Assembly: GCA_028554795.2 (NCBI GenBank)
Contig: JAPYKE020000505.1
Span: 157,693 to 221,692, forward strand
From: Sinohyriopsis cumingii
Taxonomy: Eukaryota > Mollusca > Bivalvia > Unionida > Unionidae
Reading direction: 5' to 3'
DNA length: 64,000 bases
Shown: piece after piece, positions 27,714 through 42,994 of the stretch
Layout: each line of letters starts with the position of its first letter
Numbering within the stretch: position 1 is the first letter of the stretch
Made by a program: the position numbers and the translations under genes
Notes under the pieces: generated by a model
Seen by the model: the letters and a program-made list of their open reading frames with translations, nothing else
Database searches by the model: none
Told to the model about the DNA's origin: nothing

Positions 27714-30700
27714 ATCTCAAGTCATTTGATTCGTGGTACTTTATAACTACATCCCAAGTGAACTGATTCGTGGTACTTTATAACTACATCTCAAGTCATT
27801 TGATTCGTGGTACTTTAGGACTATATCCCAAGTGAACTGATTCGTGGTACTTTATAACTACATCTCAAGTCATTTGATTCGTGGTACTTTATAACTACAT
27901 CCCAAGTGAACTGATTCGTGGTACTTTATAACTACATCTCAAGTCATTTGATTCGTGGTACTTTATAACTACATCCCAAGTGAAGTGATTCGTGGTACTT
28001 TATAACTACATCTCAAGTCATTTGATTCGTGGTACTTTATAACTACATCTCAAGTCATTTGATTCATGGTACTTTAGGACTATATCCCAAGTGAACTGAT
28101 TCGTGGTACTTTATAACTACATCTCAAGTCATTTGATTCGTGGTACTTTATAACTACATCTCAAGTCATTTGATTCGTGGTACTTTATAACTACATCTCA
28201 AGTCATTTGATTCATGGTACTTTAGGACTATATCCCAAGTGAACTGATTCGTGGTACTTTATAACTACATCTCAAGTCATTTGATTCGTGGTACTTTATA
28301 ACTACATCCCAAGTGAACTGATTCGTGGTACTTTATAACTACATCTCAAGTCATTTGATTCGTGGTACTTTATAACTACATCCCAAGTGAACTGATTCGT
28401 GGTACTTTATAACTACATCTCAGGTCATTTGATTCAAGGTACTTTAGGACTATATCCCAAGTGAACTGATTCGTGGTACTTTATAACTACATCTCAAGTC
28501 ATTTGATTCGTGGTACTTTATAACTACATCTCAAGTCATTTGATTCGTGGTACTTTATAACTACATCCCAAGTGAACTGATTCGTGGTACTTTATAACTA
28601 CATCTCAAGTCATTTGATTCATGGTACTTTAGGACTATATCCCAAGTGAACTGATTCGTGGTACTTTATAACTACATCTCAAGTCATTTGATTCGTGGTA
28701 CTTTATAACTACATCTCAAGTCATTTGATTCGTGGTACTTTATAACTACATCTCAAGTCATTTGATTCGTGGTACTTTATAACTACATCCCAAGTGAACT
28801 GATTCGTGGTACTTTATAACTACATCTCAAGTCATTTGATTCGTCGTACTTTATAACTACATCTCAAGTCATTTGATTCATGGTACTTTATAACTACATC
28901 TCAAGTCATTTGATTCGTGGTACTTTATAACTACATCTCAAGTCATTTGATTCGTGGTACTTTATAACTACATCTCAAGTCATTTGATTCGTGGTACTTT
29001 ATAACTACATCTCAAGTCATTTGATTCGTGGTACTTTATAACTACATCCCAAGTGAACTGATTCGTGGTACTTTATAACTGCATCTCAAGTCATTTGATT
29101 CGTGGTACTTTATAACTACATCTCAAGTCATTTGATTCATGGTACTTTATAACTACATCTCAAGTCATTTGATTCGTGGTACTTTATAACTACATCTCAA
29201 GTCATTTGATTCATGGTACTTTAGGACTATATCCCAAGTGAACTGATTCGTGGTACTTTATAACTACATCTCAAGTCATTTGATTCGTGGTACTTTATAA
29301 CTACATCTCAAGTCATTTGATTCGTGGTACTTTATAACTACATCCCAAGTGAAGTGATTCGTGGTACTTTATAACTACATCTCAAGTCATTTGATTCGTG
29401 GTACTTTATAACTACATCTCAAGTCATTTGATTCATGGTACTTTAGGACTATATCCCAAGTGAACTGATTCGTGGTACTTTATAACTACATCTCAAGTCA
29501 TTTGATTCGTGGTACTTTATAACTACATCTCAAGTCATTTGATTCATGGTACTTTAGGACTATATCCCAAGTGAACTGATTCGTGGTACTTTATAACTAC
29601 ATCTCAAGTCATTTGATTCGTGGTACTTTATAACTACATCTCAAGTCATTTGATTCATGGTACTTTAGGACTATATCCCAAGTGAACTGATTCGTGGTAC
29701 TTTATAACTACATCTCAAGTCATTTGATTCGTGGTACTTTATAACTACATCCCAAGTGAACTGATTCGTGGTACTTTATAACTACATCTCAAGTCATTTG
29801 ATTCGTGGTACTTTATAACTACATCCCAAGTGAACTGATTCGTGGTACTTTATAACTACATCTCAAGTCATTTGATTCAAGGTACTTTAGGACTATATCC
29901 CAAGTGAACTGATTCGTGGTACTTTATAACTACATCTCAAGTCATTTGATTCGTGGTACTTTATAACTACATCTCAAGTCATTTGATTCGTGGTACTTTA
30001 TAACTACATCCCAAGTGAACTGATTCGTGGTACTTTATAACTACATCTCAAGTCATTTGATTCATGGTACTTTAGGACTATATCCCAAGTGAACTGATTC
30101 GTGGTACTTTATAACTACATCTCAAGTCATTTGATTCCAGGTACTTTATAACTACATCTCAAGTCATTTGATTCCAGGTACTTTATAACTACATCTCAAG
30201 TCATTTGATTCGTGGTACTTTATAACTACATCCCAAGTGAACTGATTCGTGGTACTTTATAACTACATCTCAAGTCATTTGATTCGTCGTACTTTATAAC
30301 TACATCTCAAGTCATTTGATTCATGGTACTTTATAACTACATCTCAAGTCATTTGATTCGTGGTACTTTATAACTACATCTCAAGTCATTTGATTCGTGG
30401 TACTTTATAACTACATCTCAAGTCATTTGATTCGTGGTACTTTATAACTACATCTCAAGTCATTTGATTCGTGGTACTTTATAACTACATCCCAAGTGAA
30501 CTGATTCGTGGTACTTTATAACTACATCTCAAGTCATTTGATTCGTGGTACTTTATAACTACATCTCAAGTCATTTGATTCATGGTACTTTAGGACTATA
30601 TCCCAAGTGAACTGATTCGTGGTACTTTATAACTACATCTCAAGTCATTTGATTCGTGGTACTTTATAACTACATCTCAAGTCATTTGATTCATGGTACT

Positions 30701-33700
30701 TTAGGACTATATCCCAAGTGAACTGATTCGTGGTACTTTATAACTACATCTCAAGTCATTTGATTCGTGGTACTTTATAACTACATCTCAAGTCATTTGA
30801 TTCGTGGTACTTTATAACTACATCTCAAGTCATTTGATTCATGGTACTTTAGGACTATATCCCAAGTGAACTGATTCGTGGTACTTTATAACTACATCTC
30901 AAGTCATTTGATTCGTGGTACTTTATAACTACATCTCAAGTCATTTGATTCGTGGTACTTTATAACTACATCTCAAGTCATTTGATTCATGGTACTTTAG
31001 GACTATGTCCCAAGTGAACTGATTCGTGGTACTTTATAACTACATCTCAAGTCATTTGATTCGTGGTACTTTATAACTACATCTCAAGTCATTTGATTCG
31101 TGGTACTTTATAAATACATCTCAAGTCATTTGATTCGTGGGACTTTATAACTACATCTCAAGTCATTTGATTCGTGGTACTTTATAACTACATCTCAAGT
31201 CATTTGATTCATGGTACTTTATAACTACATCTCAAGTCATTTGATTCGTGGTACTTTATAACTACATCTCAAGTCATTTGATTCGTGGTACTTTATAACT
31301 ACATCTCAAGTCATTTGATTCGTGGTACTTTATAACTACATCTCAAGTCATTTGATTCGTGGTACTTTATAACTACATCCCAAGTGAACTGATTCGTGGT
31401 ACTTTATAACTACATCTCAAGTCATTTGATTCGTGGTACTTTATAATTACATCTCAAGTCATTTGATTCATGGTACTTTAGGACTATATCCCAAGTGAAC
31501 TGATTCGTGGTACTTTATAACTACATCTCAAGTCATTTGATTCATGGTACTTTATAACTACATCTCAAGTCATTTGATTCGTGGTACTTTATAACTACAT
31601 CCCAAGTGAACTGATTCGTGGTACTTTATAACTACATCCCAAGTGAACTGATTCGTGGTACTTTATAACTACATCTCAAGTCATTTGATTCGTGGTACTT
31701 TATAACTACATCTCAAGTCATTTGATTCGTGGTACTTTATAACTACATCTCAAGTCATTTGATTCGTGGTACTTTATAAGTACATCTCAAGTCATTTGAT
31801 TCATGGTACTTTATAACTACATCTCAAGTCATTTGATTCGTGGTACTTTATAACTACATCCCAAGTGAACTGATTCGTGGTACTTTATAACTACATCTCA
31901 AGTCATTTGATTCATGGTACTTTAGGACTATATCCCAAGTGAACTGATTCGTGGTACTTTATAACTACATCTCAAGTCATTTGATTCATGGTACTTTAGG
32001 ACTATATCCCAAGTGAACTCATTCGTGGTACTTTATAACTACATCTCAAGTCATTTGATTCGTGGTACTTTATAACTACATCTCAAGTCATTTGATTCGT
32101 GGTACTTTATAACTACATCCCAAGTGAACTGATTCGTGGTACTTTATAACTACATCTCAAGTCATTTGATTCGTGGTACTTTATAACTACATCCCAAGTG
32201 AACTGATTCATGGTACTTTATAACTACATCTCAAGTCATTTGATTCATGGTACTTTAGGACTATATCCCAAGTGAACTGATTCGTGGTACTTTATAACTA
32301 CATCTCAAGTCATTTGATTCATGGTACTTTAGGACTATATCCCAAGTGAACTGATTCGTGGTACTTTATAACTACATCTCAAGTCATTTGATTCGTGGTA
32401 CTTTATAACCACATCTCAAGTCATTTGATTCGTGGTACTTTATAACTACATCCCAAGTGAACTGATTCGTGGTACTTTATAACTACATCTCAAGTCATTT
32501 GATTCGTGGTACTTTATAACTACATCCCAAGTGAACTGATTCGTGGTACTTTATAACTACATCTCAAGTCATTTGATTCATGGTACTTTAGGACTATATC
32601 CCAAGTGAACTGATTCGTGGTACTTTATAACTACATCTCAAGTCATTTGATTCATGGTACTTTAGGACTATATCCCATGTGAACTGATTCGTGGTACTTT
32701 ATAACTACATCTCAAGTCATTTGATTCGTGGTACTTTATAACTACATCTCAAGTCATTTGATTCGTGGTACTTTATAACTACATCTCAAGTCATTTGATT
32801 CGTGGTACTTTATAACTACATCTCAAGTCATTTGATTCATGGTACTTTAGGACTACATCCCAAGTGAACTGATTCGTGGTACTTTATAACTACATCTCAA
32901 GTCATTTGATTCATGGTACTTTATAACTACATCTCAAGTCATTTGATTCATGGTACTTTAGGACTATATCCCAAGTGAACTGATTCGTGGTACTTTATAA
33001 CTACATCTCAAGTCATTTGATTCATGGTACTTTAGGACTATATCCCAAGTGAACTGATTCGTGGTACTTTATAACTACATCTCAAGTCATTTGATTCGTG
33101 GTACTTTATAACTACATCTCAAGTCATTTGATTCGTGGTACTTTATAACTACATCTCAAGTCATTTGATTCATGGTACTTTAGGACTATATCCCAAGTGA
33201 ACTGATTCGTGGTACTTTATAACTACATCTCAAGTCATTTGATTCATGGTACTTTATAACTACATCTCAAGTCATTTGATTCATGGTACTTTAGGACTAT
33301 ATCCCAAGTGAACTGATTCGTGGTACTTTATAACTACATCTCAAGTCATTTGATTCGTGGTACTTTATAACTACATCTCAAGTCATTTGATTCATGGTAC
33401 TTTAGGACTATATCCCAAGTGAACTGATTCGTGGTACTTTATAACTACATCTCAAGTCATTTGATTCATGGTACTTTAGGACTATATCCCAAGTGAACTG
33501 ATTCGTGGTACTTTATAACTACATCTCAAGTCATTTGATTCGTGGTACTTTATAACTACATCTCAAGTCATTTGATTCATGGTACTTTAGGACTATATCC
33601 CAAGTGAACTGATTCGTGGTACTTTATAACTACATCTCAAGTCATTTGATTCGTGGTACTTTATAACTACATCTCAAGTCATTTGATTCATGGTACTTTA

Positions 33701-34595
33701 GGACTATATCCCAAGTGAACTGATTCGTGGTACTTTATAACTACATCTCAAGTCATTTGATTCGTGGTACTTTATAACTACATCTCAAGTCATTTGATTC
33801 GTGGTACTTTATAACTACATCTCAAGTCATTTGATTCGTGGTACTTTATAACTACATCTCAAGTCATTTGATTCATGGTACTTTAGGACAATATCCCAAG
33901 TGAACTGATTCGTGGTACTTTATAACTACATCTCAAGTCATTTGATTCGTGGTACTTTATAACTACATCTCAAGTCATTTGATTCATGGTACTTTAGGAC
34001 TATATCCCAAGTGAACTGATTCGTGGTACTTTATAACTACATCTCAAGTCATTTGATTCGTGGTACTTTATAACTACATCTCAAGTCATTTGATTCGTGG
34101 TACTTTATAACTACATCCCAAGTGAACTGATTCGTGGTACTTTATAACTACATCTCAAGTCATTTGATTCATGGTACTTTATAACTACATCTCAAGTCAT
34201 TTGATTCATGGTACTTTATAACTACATCTCAAGTCATTTGATTCGTGGTACTTTATAACTACATCCCAAGTGAACTGATTCGTGGTACTTTATAACTACA
34301 TCTCAAGTCATTTGATTCATGGTACTTTAGGACTATATCCCAAGTGAACTGATTCGTGGTACTTTATAACTACATCTCAAGTCATTTGATTCATGGTACT
34401 TTAGGACTATATCCCAAGTGAACTGATTCGTGGTACTTTATAACTACATCTCAAGTCATTTGATTCGTGGTACTTTATAACTACATCTCAAGTCATTTGA
34501 TTCGTGGTACTTTATAACTACATCTCAAGTCATTTGATTCATGGTACTTTATAACTACATCTCAAGTCATTTGATTCATGGTACTTTAGGACTAT
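27714..34595. repeat. HOR unit 9, 186 monomers, composite
   Basis: 6882 bp, organised like the first unit: 'gtgaagtg' 27973, 'tcagg...caagg' 28417, 'cgtcgtac' 28824, 'gcatctc' 29083, second 'gtgaagtg' 29342, 'caagg' 29860, two adjacent 'ttccagg' monomers near 30135 and 30174, 'cgtcgtac' 30267, doublet 31081-31154, 'ctcattcg' 32006, 'catgtg' 32672. The doubled 'ccagg' monomer is shared only with the next unit (near 35798 and 35834), which ties the two together. Confidence 0.8.
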
Positions 34596-37500
34596 ATCTC
34601 AAGTCATTTGATTCGTGGTACTTTATAACTACATCCCAAGTGAACTGATTCGTGGTACTTTATAACTACATCTCAAGTCATTTGATTCATGGTACTTTAT
34701 AACTACATCTCAAGTCATTTGATTCGTGGTACTTTATAACTACATCTCAAGTCATTTGATTCGTGGTACTTTATAACTACATCCCAAGTGAACTGATTCG
34801 TGGTACTTTATAACTACATCTCAAGTCATTTGATTCGTGGTACTTTATAACTACGTCCCAAGTGAACTGATTCATGGTACTTTATAACTACATCTCAAGT
34901 CATTTGATTCATGGTACTTTAGGACTATATCCCAAGTGAACTGATTCGTGGTACTTTATAACTACATCTCAAGTCATTTAATTCATGGTACTTTAGGACT
35001 ATATCCCAAGTGAACTGATTCGTGGTACTTTATAACTACATCTCAAGTCATTTGATTCGTGGTACTTTATAACCACATCTCAAGTCATTTGATTCGTGGT
35101 ACTTTATAACTACATCCCAAGTGAACTGATTCGTGGTACTTTATAACTACATCTCAAGTCATTTGATTCGTGGTACTTTATAACTACATCTCAAGTCATT
35201 TGATTCATGGTACTTTAGGACTATATCCCAAGTGAACTGATTCGTGGTACTTTATAACTACATCTCAAGTCATTTGATTCGTGGTACTTTATAACTACAT
35301 CTCAAGTCATTTGATTCATGGTACTTTAGGACTATATCCCAAGTGAACTGATTCGTGGTACTTTATAACTACATCTCAAGTCATTTGATTCGTGGTACTT
35401 TATAACTACATCCCAAGTGAACTGATTCGTGGTACTTTATAACTACATCTCAAGTCATTTGATTCGTGGTACTTTATAACTACATCCCAAGTGAACTGAT
35501 TCGTGGTACTTTATAACTACATCTCAAGTCATTTGATTCAAGGTACTTTAGGACTATATCCCAAGTGAACTGATTCGTGGTACTTTATAACTACATCTCA
35601 AGTCATTTGATTCGTGGTACTTTATAACTACATCTCAAGTCATTTGATTCGTGGTACTTTATAACTACATCCCAAGTGAACTGATTCGTGGTACTTTATA
35701 ACTACATCTCAAGTCATTTGATTCATGGTACTTTAGGACTATATCCCAAGTGAACTGATTCGTGGTACTTTATAACTACATCTCAAGTCATTTGATTCCA
35801 GGTACTTTATAACTACATCTCAAGTCATTTGATTCCAGGTACTTTATAACTACATCTCAAGTCATTTGATTCGTGGTACTTTATAACTACATCCCAAGTG
35901 AACTGATTCGTGGTACTTTATAACTACATCTCAAGTCATTTGATTCGTCGTACTTTATAACTACATCTCAAGTCATTTGATTCATGGTACTTTATAACTA
36001 CATCTCAAGTCATTTGATTCGTGGTACTTTATAACTACATCTCAAGTCATTTGATTCGTGGTACTTTATAACTACATCTCAAGTCATTTGATTCGTGGTA
36101 CTTTATAACTACATCTCAAGTCATTTGATTCGTGGTACTTTATAACTACATCCCAAGTGAACTGATTCGTGGTACTTTATAACTACATCTCAAGTCATTT
36201 GATTCGTGGTACTTTATAACTACATCTCAAGTCATTTGATTCATGGTACTTTAGGACTATATCCCAAGTGAACTGATTCGTGGTACTTTATAACTACATC
36301 TCAAGTCATTTGATTCGTGGTACTTTATAACTACATCTAAAGTCATTTGATTCATGGTACTTTAGGACTATATCCCAAGTGAACTGATTCGTGGTACTTT
36401 ATAACTACATCTCAAGTCATTTGATTCGTGGTACTTTATAACTACATCTCAAGTCATTTGATTCGTGGTACTTTATAACTACATCTCAAGTCATTTGATT
36501 CATGGTACTTTAGGACTATATCCCAAGTGAACTGATTCGTGGTACTTTATAACTACATCTCAAGTCATTTGATTCGTGGTACTTTATAACTACATCTCAA
36601 GTCATTTGATTCGTGGTACTTTATAACTACATCTCAAGTCATTTGATTCATGGTACTTTAGGACTATGTCCCAAGTGAACTGATTCGTGGTACTTTATAA
36701 CTACATCTCAAGTCATTTGATTCGTGGTACTTTATAACTACATCTCAAGTCATTTGATTCGTGGTACTTTATAAATACATCTCAAGTCATTTGATTCGTG
36801 GGACTTTATAACTACATCTCAAGTCATTTGATTCGTGGTACTTTATAACTACATCTCAAGTCATTTGATTCATGGTACTTTATAACTACATCTCAAGTCA
36901 TTTGATTCGTGGTACTTTATAACTACATCTCAAGTCATTTGATTCGTGGTACTTTATAACTACATCTCAAGTCATTTGATTCGTGGTACTTTATAACTAC
37001 ATCTCAAGTCATTTGATTCGTGGTACTTTATAACTACATCCCAAGTGAACTGATTCGTGGTACTTTATAACTACATCTCAAGTCATTTGATTCGTGGTAC
37101 TTTATAATTACATCTCAAGTCATTTGATTCATGGTACTTTAGGACTATATCCCAAGTGAACTGATTCGTGGTACTTTATAACTACATCTCAAGTCATTTG
37201 ATTCATGGTACTTTATAACTACATCTCAAGTCATTTGATTCGTGGTACTTTATAACTACATCCCAAGTGAACTGATTCGTGGTACTTTATAACTACATCC
37301 CAAGTGAACTGATTCGTGGTACTTTATAACTACATCTCAAGTCATTTGATTCGTGGTACTTTATAACTACATCTCAAGTCATTTGATTCGTGGTACTTTA
37401 TAACTACATCTCAAGTCATTTGATTCGTGGTACTTTATAACTACATCTCAAGTCATTTGATTCATGGTACTTTATAACTACATCTCAAGTCATTTGATTC

Positions 37501-40256
37501 GTGGTACTTTATAACTACATCCCAAGTGAACTGATTCGTGGTACTTTATAACTACATCTCAAGTCATTTGATTCATGGTACTTTAGGACTATATCCCAAG
37601 TGAACTGATTCGTGGTACTTTATAACTACATCTCAAGTCATTTGATTCATGGTACTTTAGGACTATATCCCAAGTGAACTCATTCGTGGTACTTTATAAC
37701 TACATCTCAAGTCATTTGATTCGTGGTACTTTATAACTACATCTCAAGTCATTTGATTCGTGGTACTTTATAACTACATCCCAAGTGAACTGATTCGTGG
37801 TACTTTATAACTACATCTCAAGTCATTTGATTCGTGGTACTTTATAACTACATCCCAAGTGAACTGATTCATGGTACTTTATAACTACATCTCAAGTCAT
37901 TTGATTCATGGTACTTTAGGACTATATCCCAAGTGAACTGATTCGTGGTACTTTATAACTACATCTCAAGTCATTTGATTCATGGTACTTTAGGACTATA
38001 TCCCAAGTGAACTGATTCGTGGTACTTTATAACTACATCTCAAGTCATTTGATTCGTGGTACTTTATAACCACATCTCAAGTCATTTGATTCGTGGTACT
38101 TTATAACTACATCCCAAGTGAACTGATTCGTGGTACTTTATAACTACATCTCAAGTCATTTGATTCGTGGTACTTTATAACTACATCCCAAGTGAACTGA
38201 TTCGTGGTACTTTATAACTACATCTCAAGTCATTTGATTCATGGTACTTTAGGACTATATCCCAAGTGAACTGATTCGTGGTACTTTATAACTACATCTC
38301 AAGTCATTTGATTCATGGTACTTTAGGACTATATCCCATGTGAACTGATTCGTGGTACTTTATAACTACATCTCAAGTCATTTGATTCGTGGTACTTTAT
38401 AACTACATCTCAAGTCATTTGATTCGTGGTACTTTATAACTACATCTCAAGTCATTTGATTCGTGGTACTTTATAACTACATCTCAAGTCATTTGATTCA
38501 TGGTACTTTAGGACTACATCCCAAGTGAACTGATTCGTGGTACTTTATAACTACATCTCAAGTCATTTGATTCATGGTACTTTATAACTACATCTCAAGT
38601 CATTTGATTCATGGTACTTTAGGACTATATCCCAAGTGAACTGATTCGTGGTACTTTATAACTACATCTCAAGTCATTTGATTCATGGTACTTTAGGACT
38701 ATATCCCAAGTGAACTGATTCGTGGTACTTTATAACTACATCTCAAGTCATTTGATTCGTGGTACTTTATAACTACATCTCAAGTCATTTGATTCGTGGT
38801 ACTTTATAACTACATCTCAAGTCATTTGATTCATGGTACTTTAGGACTATATCCCAAGTGAACTGATTCGTGGTACTTTATAACTACATCTCAAGTCATT
38901 TGATTCATGGTACTTTATAACTACATCTCAAGTCATTTGATTCATGGTACTTTAGGACTATATCCCAAGTGAACTGATTCGTGGTACTTTATAACTACAT
39001 CTCAAGTCATTTGATTCGTGGTACTTTATAACTACATCTCAAGTCATTTGATTCATGGTACTTTAGGACTATATCCCAAGTGAACTGATTCGTGGTACTT
39101 TATAACTACATCTCAAGTCATTTGATTCATGGTACTTTAGGACTATATCCCAAGTGAACTGATTCGTGGTACTTTATAACTACATCTCAAGTCATTTGAT
39201 TCGTGGTACTTTATAACTACATCTCAAGTCATTTGATTCATGGTACTTTAGGACTATATCCCAAGTGAACTGATTCGTGGTACTTTATAACTACATCTCA
39301 AGTCATTTGATTCGTGGTACTTTATAACTACATCTCAAGTCATTTGATTCATGGTACTTTAGGACTATATCCCAAGTGAACTGATTCGTGGTACTTTATA
39401 ACTACATCTCAAGTCATTTGATTCGTGGTACTTTATAACTACATCTCAAGTCATTTGATTCGTGGTACTTTATAACTACATCTCAAGTCATTTGATTCGT
39501 GGTACTTTATAACTACATCTCAAGTCATTTGATTCATGGTACTTTAGGACAATATCCCAAGTGAACTGATTCGTGGTACTTTATAACTACATCTCAAGTC
39601 ATTTGATTCGTGGTACTTTATAACTACATCTCAAGTCATTTGATTCATGGTACTTTAGGACTATATCCCAAGTGAACTGATTCGTGGTACTTTATAACTA
39701 CATCTCAAGTCATTTGATTCGTGGTACTTTATAACTACATCTCAAGTCATTTGATTCGTGGTACTTTATAACTACATCCCAAGTGAACTGATTCGTGGTA
39801 CTTTATAACTACATCTCAAGTCATTTGATTCATGGTACTTTATAACTACATCTCAAGTCATTTGATTCATGGTACTTTATAACTACATCTCAAGTCATTT
39901 GATTCGTGGTACTTTATAACTACATCCCAAGTGAACTGATTCGTGGTACTTTATAACTACATCTCAAGTCATTTGATTCATGGTACTTTAGGACTATATC
40001 CCAAGTGAACTGATTCGTGGTACTTTATAACTACATCTCAAGTCATTTGATTCATGGTACTTTAGGACTATATCCCAAGTGAACTGATTCGTGGTACTTT
40101 ATAACTACATCTCAAGTCATTTGATTCGTGGTACTTTATAACTACATCTCAAGTCATTTGATTCGTGGTACTTTATAACTACATCTCAAGTCATTTGATT
40201 CATGGTACTTTATAACTACATCTCAAGTCATTTGATTCATGGTACTTTAGGACTAT
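34596..40256. repeat. HOR unit 10, full form of 153 monomers
   Basis: 5661 bp. Its opening is atypical: A-C-D-A-A-C-A and then a C monomer starting 'gtccc' (near 34855), with no 'gtgaagtg' marker. It continues with 'catttaattc' (34977), the doubled 'ccagg', 'cgtcgtac' 35928, the doublet 36742-36815, 'ctcattcg' 37667 and 'catgtg' 38333. From the doubled 'ccagg' to the end it matches the previous unit at a constant offset of 5661 bp, so this is a whole-unit tandem duplication. Confidence 0.83.
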
Positions 40257-42994
40257 ATCTCAAGTCATTTGATTCGTGGTACTTTATAACTACATCCCAA
40301 GTGAACTGATTCGTGGTACTTTATAACTACATCTCAAGTCATTTGATTCATGGTACTTTATAACTACATCTCAAGTCATTTGATTCGTGGTACTTTATAA
40401 CTACATCTCAAGTCATTTGATTCGTGGTACTTTATAACTACATCCCAAGTGAACTGATTCGTGGTACTTTATAACTACATCTCAAGTCATTTGATTCGTG
40501 GTACTTTATAACTACGTCCCAAGTGAACTGATTCATGGTACTTTATAACTACATCTCAAGTCATTTGATTCATGGTACTTTAGGACTATATCCCAAGTGA
40601 ACTGATTCGTGGTACTTTATAACTACATCTCAAGTCATTTAATTCATGGTACTTTAGGACTATATCCCAAGTGAACTGATTCGTGGTACTTTATAACTAC
40701 ATCTCAAGTCATTTGATTCGTGGTACTTTATAACCACATCTCAAGTCATTTGATTCGTGGTACTTTATAACTACATCCCAAGTGAACTGATTCGTGGTAC
40801 TTTATAACTACATCTCAAGTCATTTGATTCGTGGTACTTTATAACTACATCCCAAGTGAACTGATTCGTGGTACTTTATAACTACATCTCAAGTCATTTG
40901 ATTCATGGTACTTTAGGACTATATCCCAAGTGAACTGATTCGTGGTACTTTATAACTACATCTCAAGTCATTTGATTCATGGTACTTTAGGACTATATCC
41001 CATGTGAACTGATTCGTGGTACTTTATAACTACATCTCAAGTCATTTGATTCGTGGTACTTTATAACTACATCTCAAGTCATTTGATTCGTGGTACTTTA
41101 TAACTACATCTCAAGTCATTTGATTCGTGGTACTTTATAACTACATCTCAAGTCATTTGATTCATGGTACTTTAGGACTACATCCCAAGTGAACTGATTC
41201 GTGGTACTTTATAACTACATCTCAAGTCATTTGATTCATGGTACTTTATAACTACATCTCAAGTCATTTGATTCATGGTACTTTAGGACTATATCCCAAG
41301 TGAACTGATTCGTGGTACTTTATAACTACATCTCAAGTCATTTGATTCATGGTACTTTAGGACTATATCCCAAGTGAACTGATTCGTGGTACTTTATAAC
41401 TACATCTCAAGTCATTTGATTCGTGGTACTTTATAACTACATCTCAAGTCATTTGATTCGTGGTACTTTATAACTACATCTCAAGTCATTTGATTCATGG
41501 TACTTTAGGACTATATCCCAAGTGAACTGATTCGTGGTACTTTATAACTACATCTCAAGTCATTTGATTCATGGTACTTTATAACTACATCTCAAGTCAT
41601 TTGATTCATGGTACTTTAGGACTATATCCCAAGTGAACTGATTCGTGGTACTTTATAACTACATCTCAAGTCATTTGATTCGTGGTACTTTATAACTACA
41701 TCTCAAGTCATTTGATTCATGGTACTTTAGGACTATATCCCAAGTGAACTGATTCGTGGTACTTTATAACTACATCTCAAGTCATTTGATTCATGGTACT
41801 TTAGGACTATATCCCAAGTGAACTGATTCGTGGTACTTTATAACTACATCTCAAGTCATTTGATTCGTGGTACTTTATAACTACATCTCAAGTCATTTGA
41901 TTCATGGTACTTTAGGACTATATCCCAAGTGAACTGATTCGTGGTACTTTATAACTACATCTCAAGTCATTTGATTCGTGGTACTTTATAACTACATCTC
42001 AAGTCATTTGATTCATGGTACTTTAGGACTATATCCCAAGTGAACTGATTCGTGGTACTTTATAACTACATCTCAAGTCATTTGATTCATCGTACTTTAG
42101 GACTATATCCCAAGTGAACTGATTCGTGGTACTTTATAACTACATCTCAAGTCATTTGATTCGTGGTACTTTATAACTACATCTCAAGTCATTTGATTCG
42201 TGGTACTTTATAACTACATCTTAAGTCATTTGATTCGTGGTACTTTATAACTACATCTCAAGACATTTGATTCATGGTACTTTAGGACAATATCCCAAGT
42301 GAACTGATTCGTGGTACTTTATAACTACATCTCAAGTCATTTGATTCGTGGTACTTTATAACTACATCTCAAGTCATTTGATTCATGGTACTTTAGGACT
42401 ATATCCCAAGTGAACTGATTCGTGGTACTTTATAACTACATCTCAAGTCATTTGATTCGTGGTACTTTATAACTACATCTCAAGTCATTTGATTCGTGGT
42501 ACTTTATAACTACATCCCAAGTGAACTGATTCGTGGTACTTTATAACTACATCTCAAGTCATTTGATTCATGGTACTTTATAACTACATCTCAAGTCATT
42601 TGATTCATGGTACTTTATAACTACATCTCAAGTCATTTGATTCGTGGTACTTTATAACTACATCCCAAGTGAACTGATTCGTGGTACTTTATAACTACAT
42701 CTCAAGTCATTTGATTCATGGTACTTTAGGACTATATCCCAAGTGAACTGATTCGTGGTACTTTATAACTACATCTCAAGTCATTTGATTCATGGTACTT
42801 TAGGACTATATCCCAAGTGAACTGATTCGTGGTACTTTATAACTACATCTCAAGTCATTTGATTCGTGGTACTTTATAACTACATCTCAAGTCATTTGAT
42901 TCGTGGTACTTTATAACTACATCTCAAGTCATTTGATTCATGGTACTTTATAACTACATCTCAAGTCATTTGATTCATGGTACTTTAGGACTAT
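40257..42994. repeat. HOR unit 11, 74 monomers
   Basis: 2738 bp. It opens as the unit at 34596 does, including the 'gtccc' monomer (40516) and 'catttaattc' (40638), both 5661 bp downstream of their counterparts, then switches near 40822 to the order seen around 'catgtg' (40997) and runs 54 monomers to the junction. From 40368 on it also matches 15356 onward at 25012 bp. It is therefore a junction between two duplication events. Confidence 0.78.
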
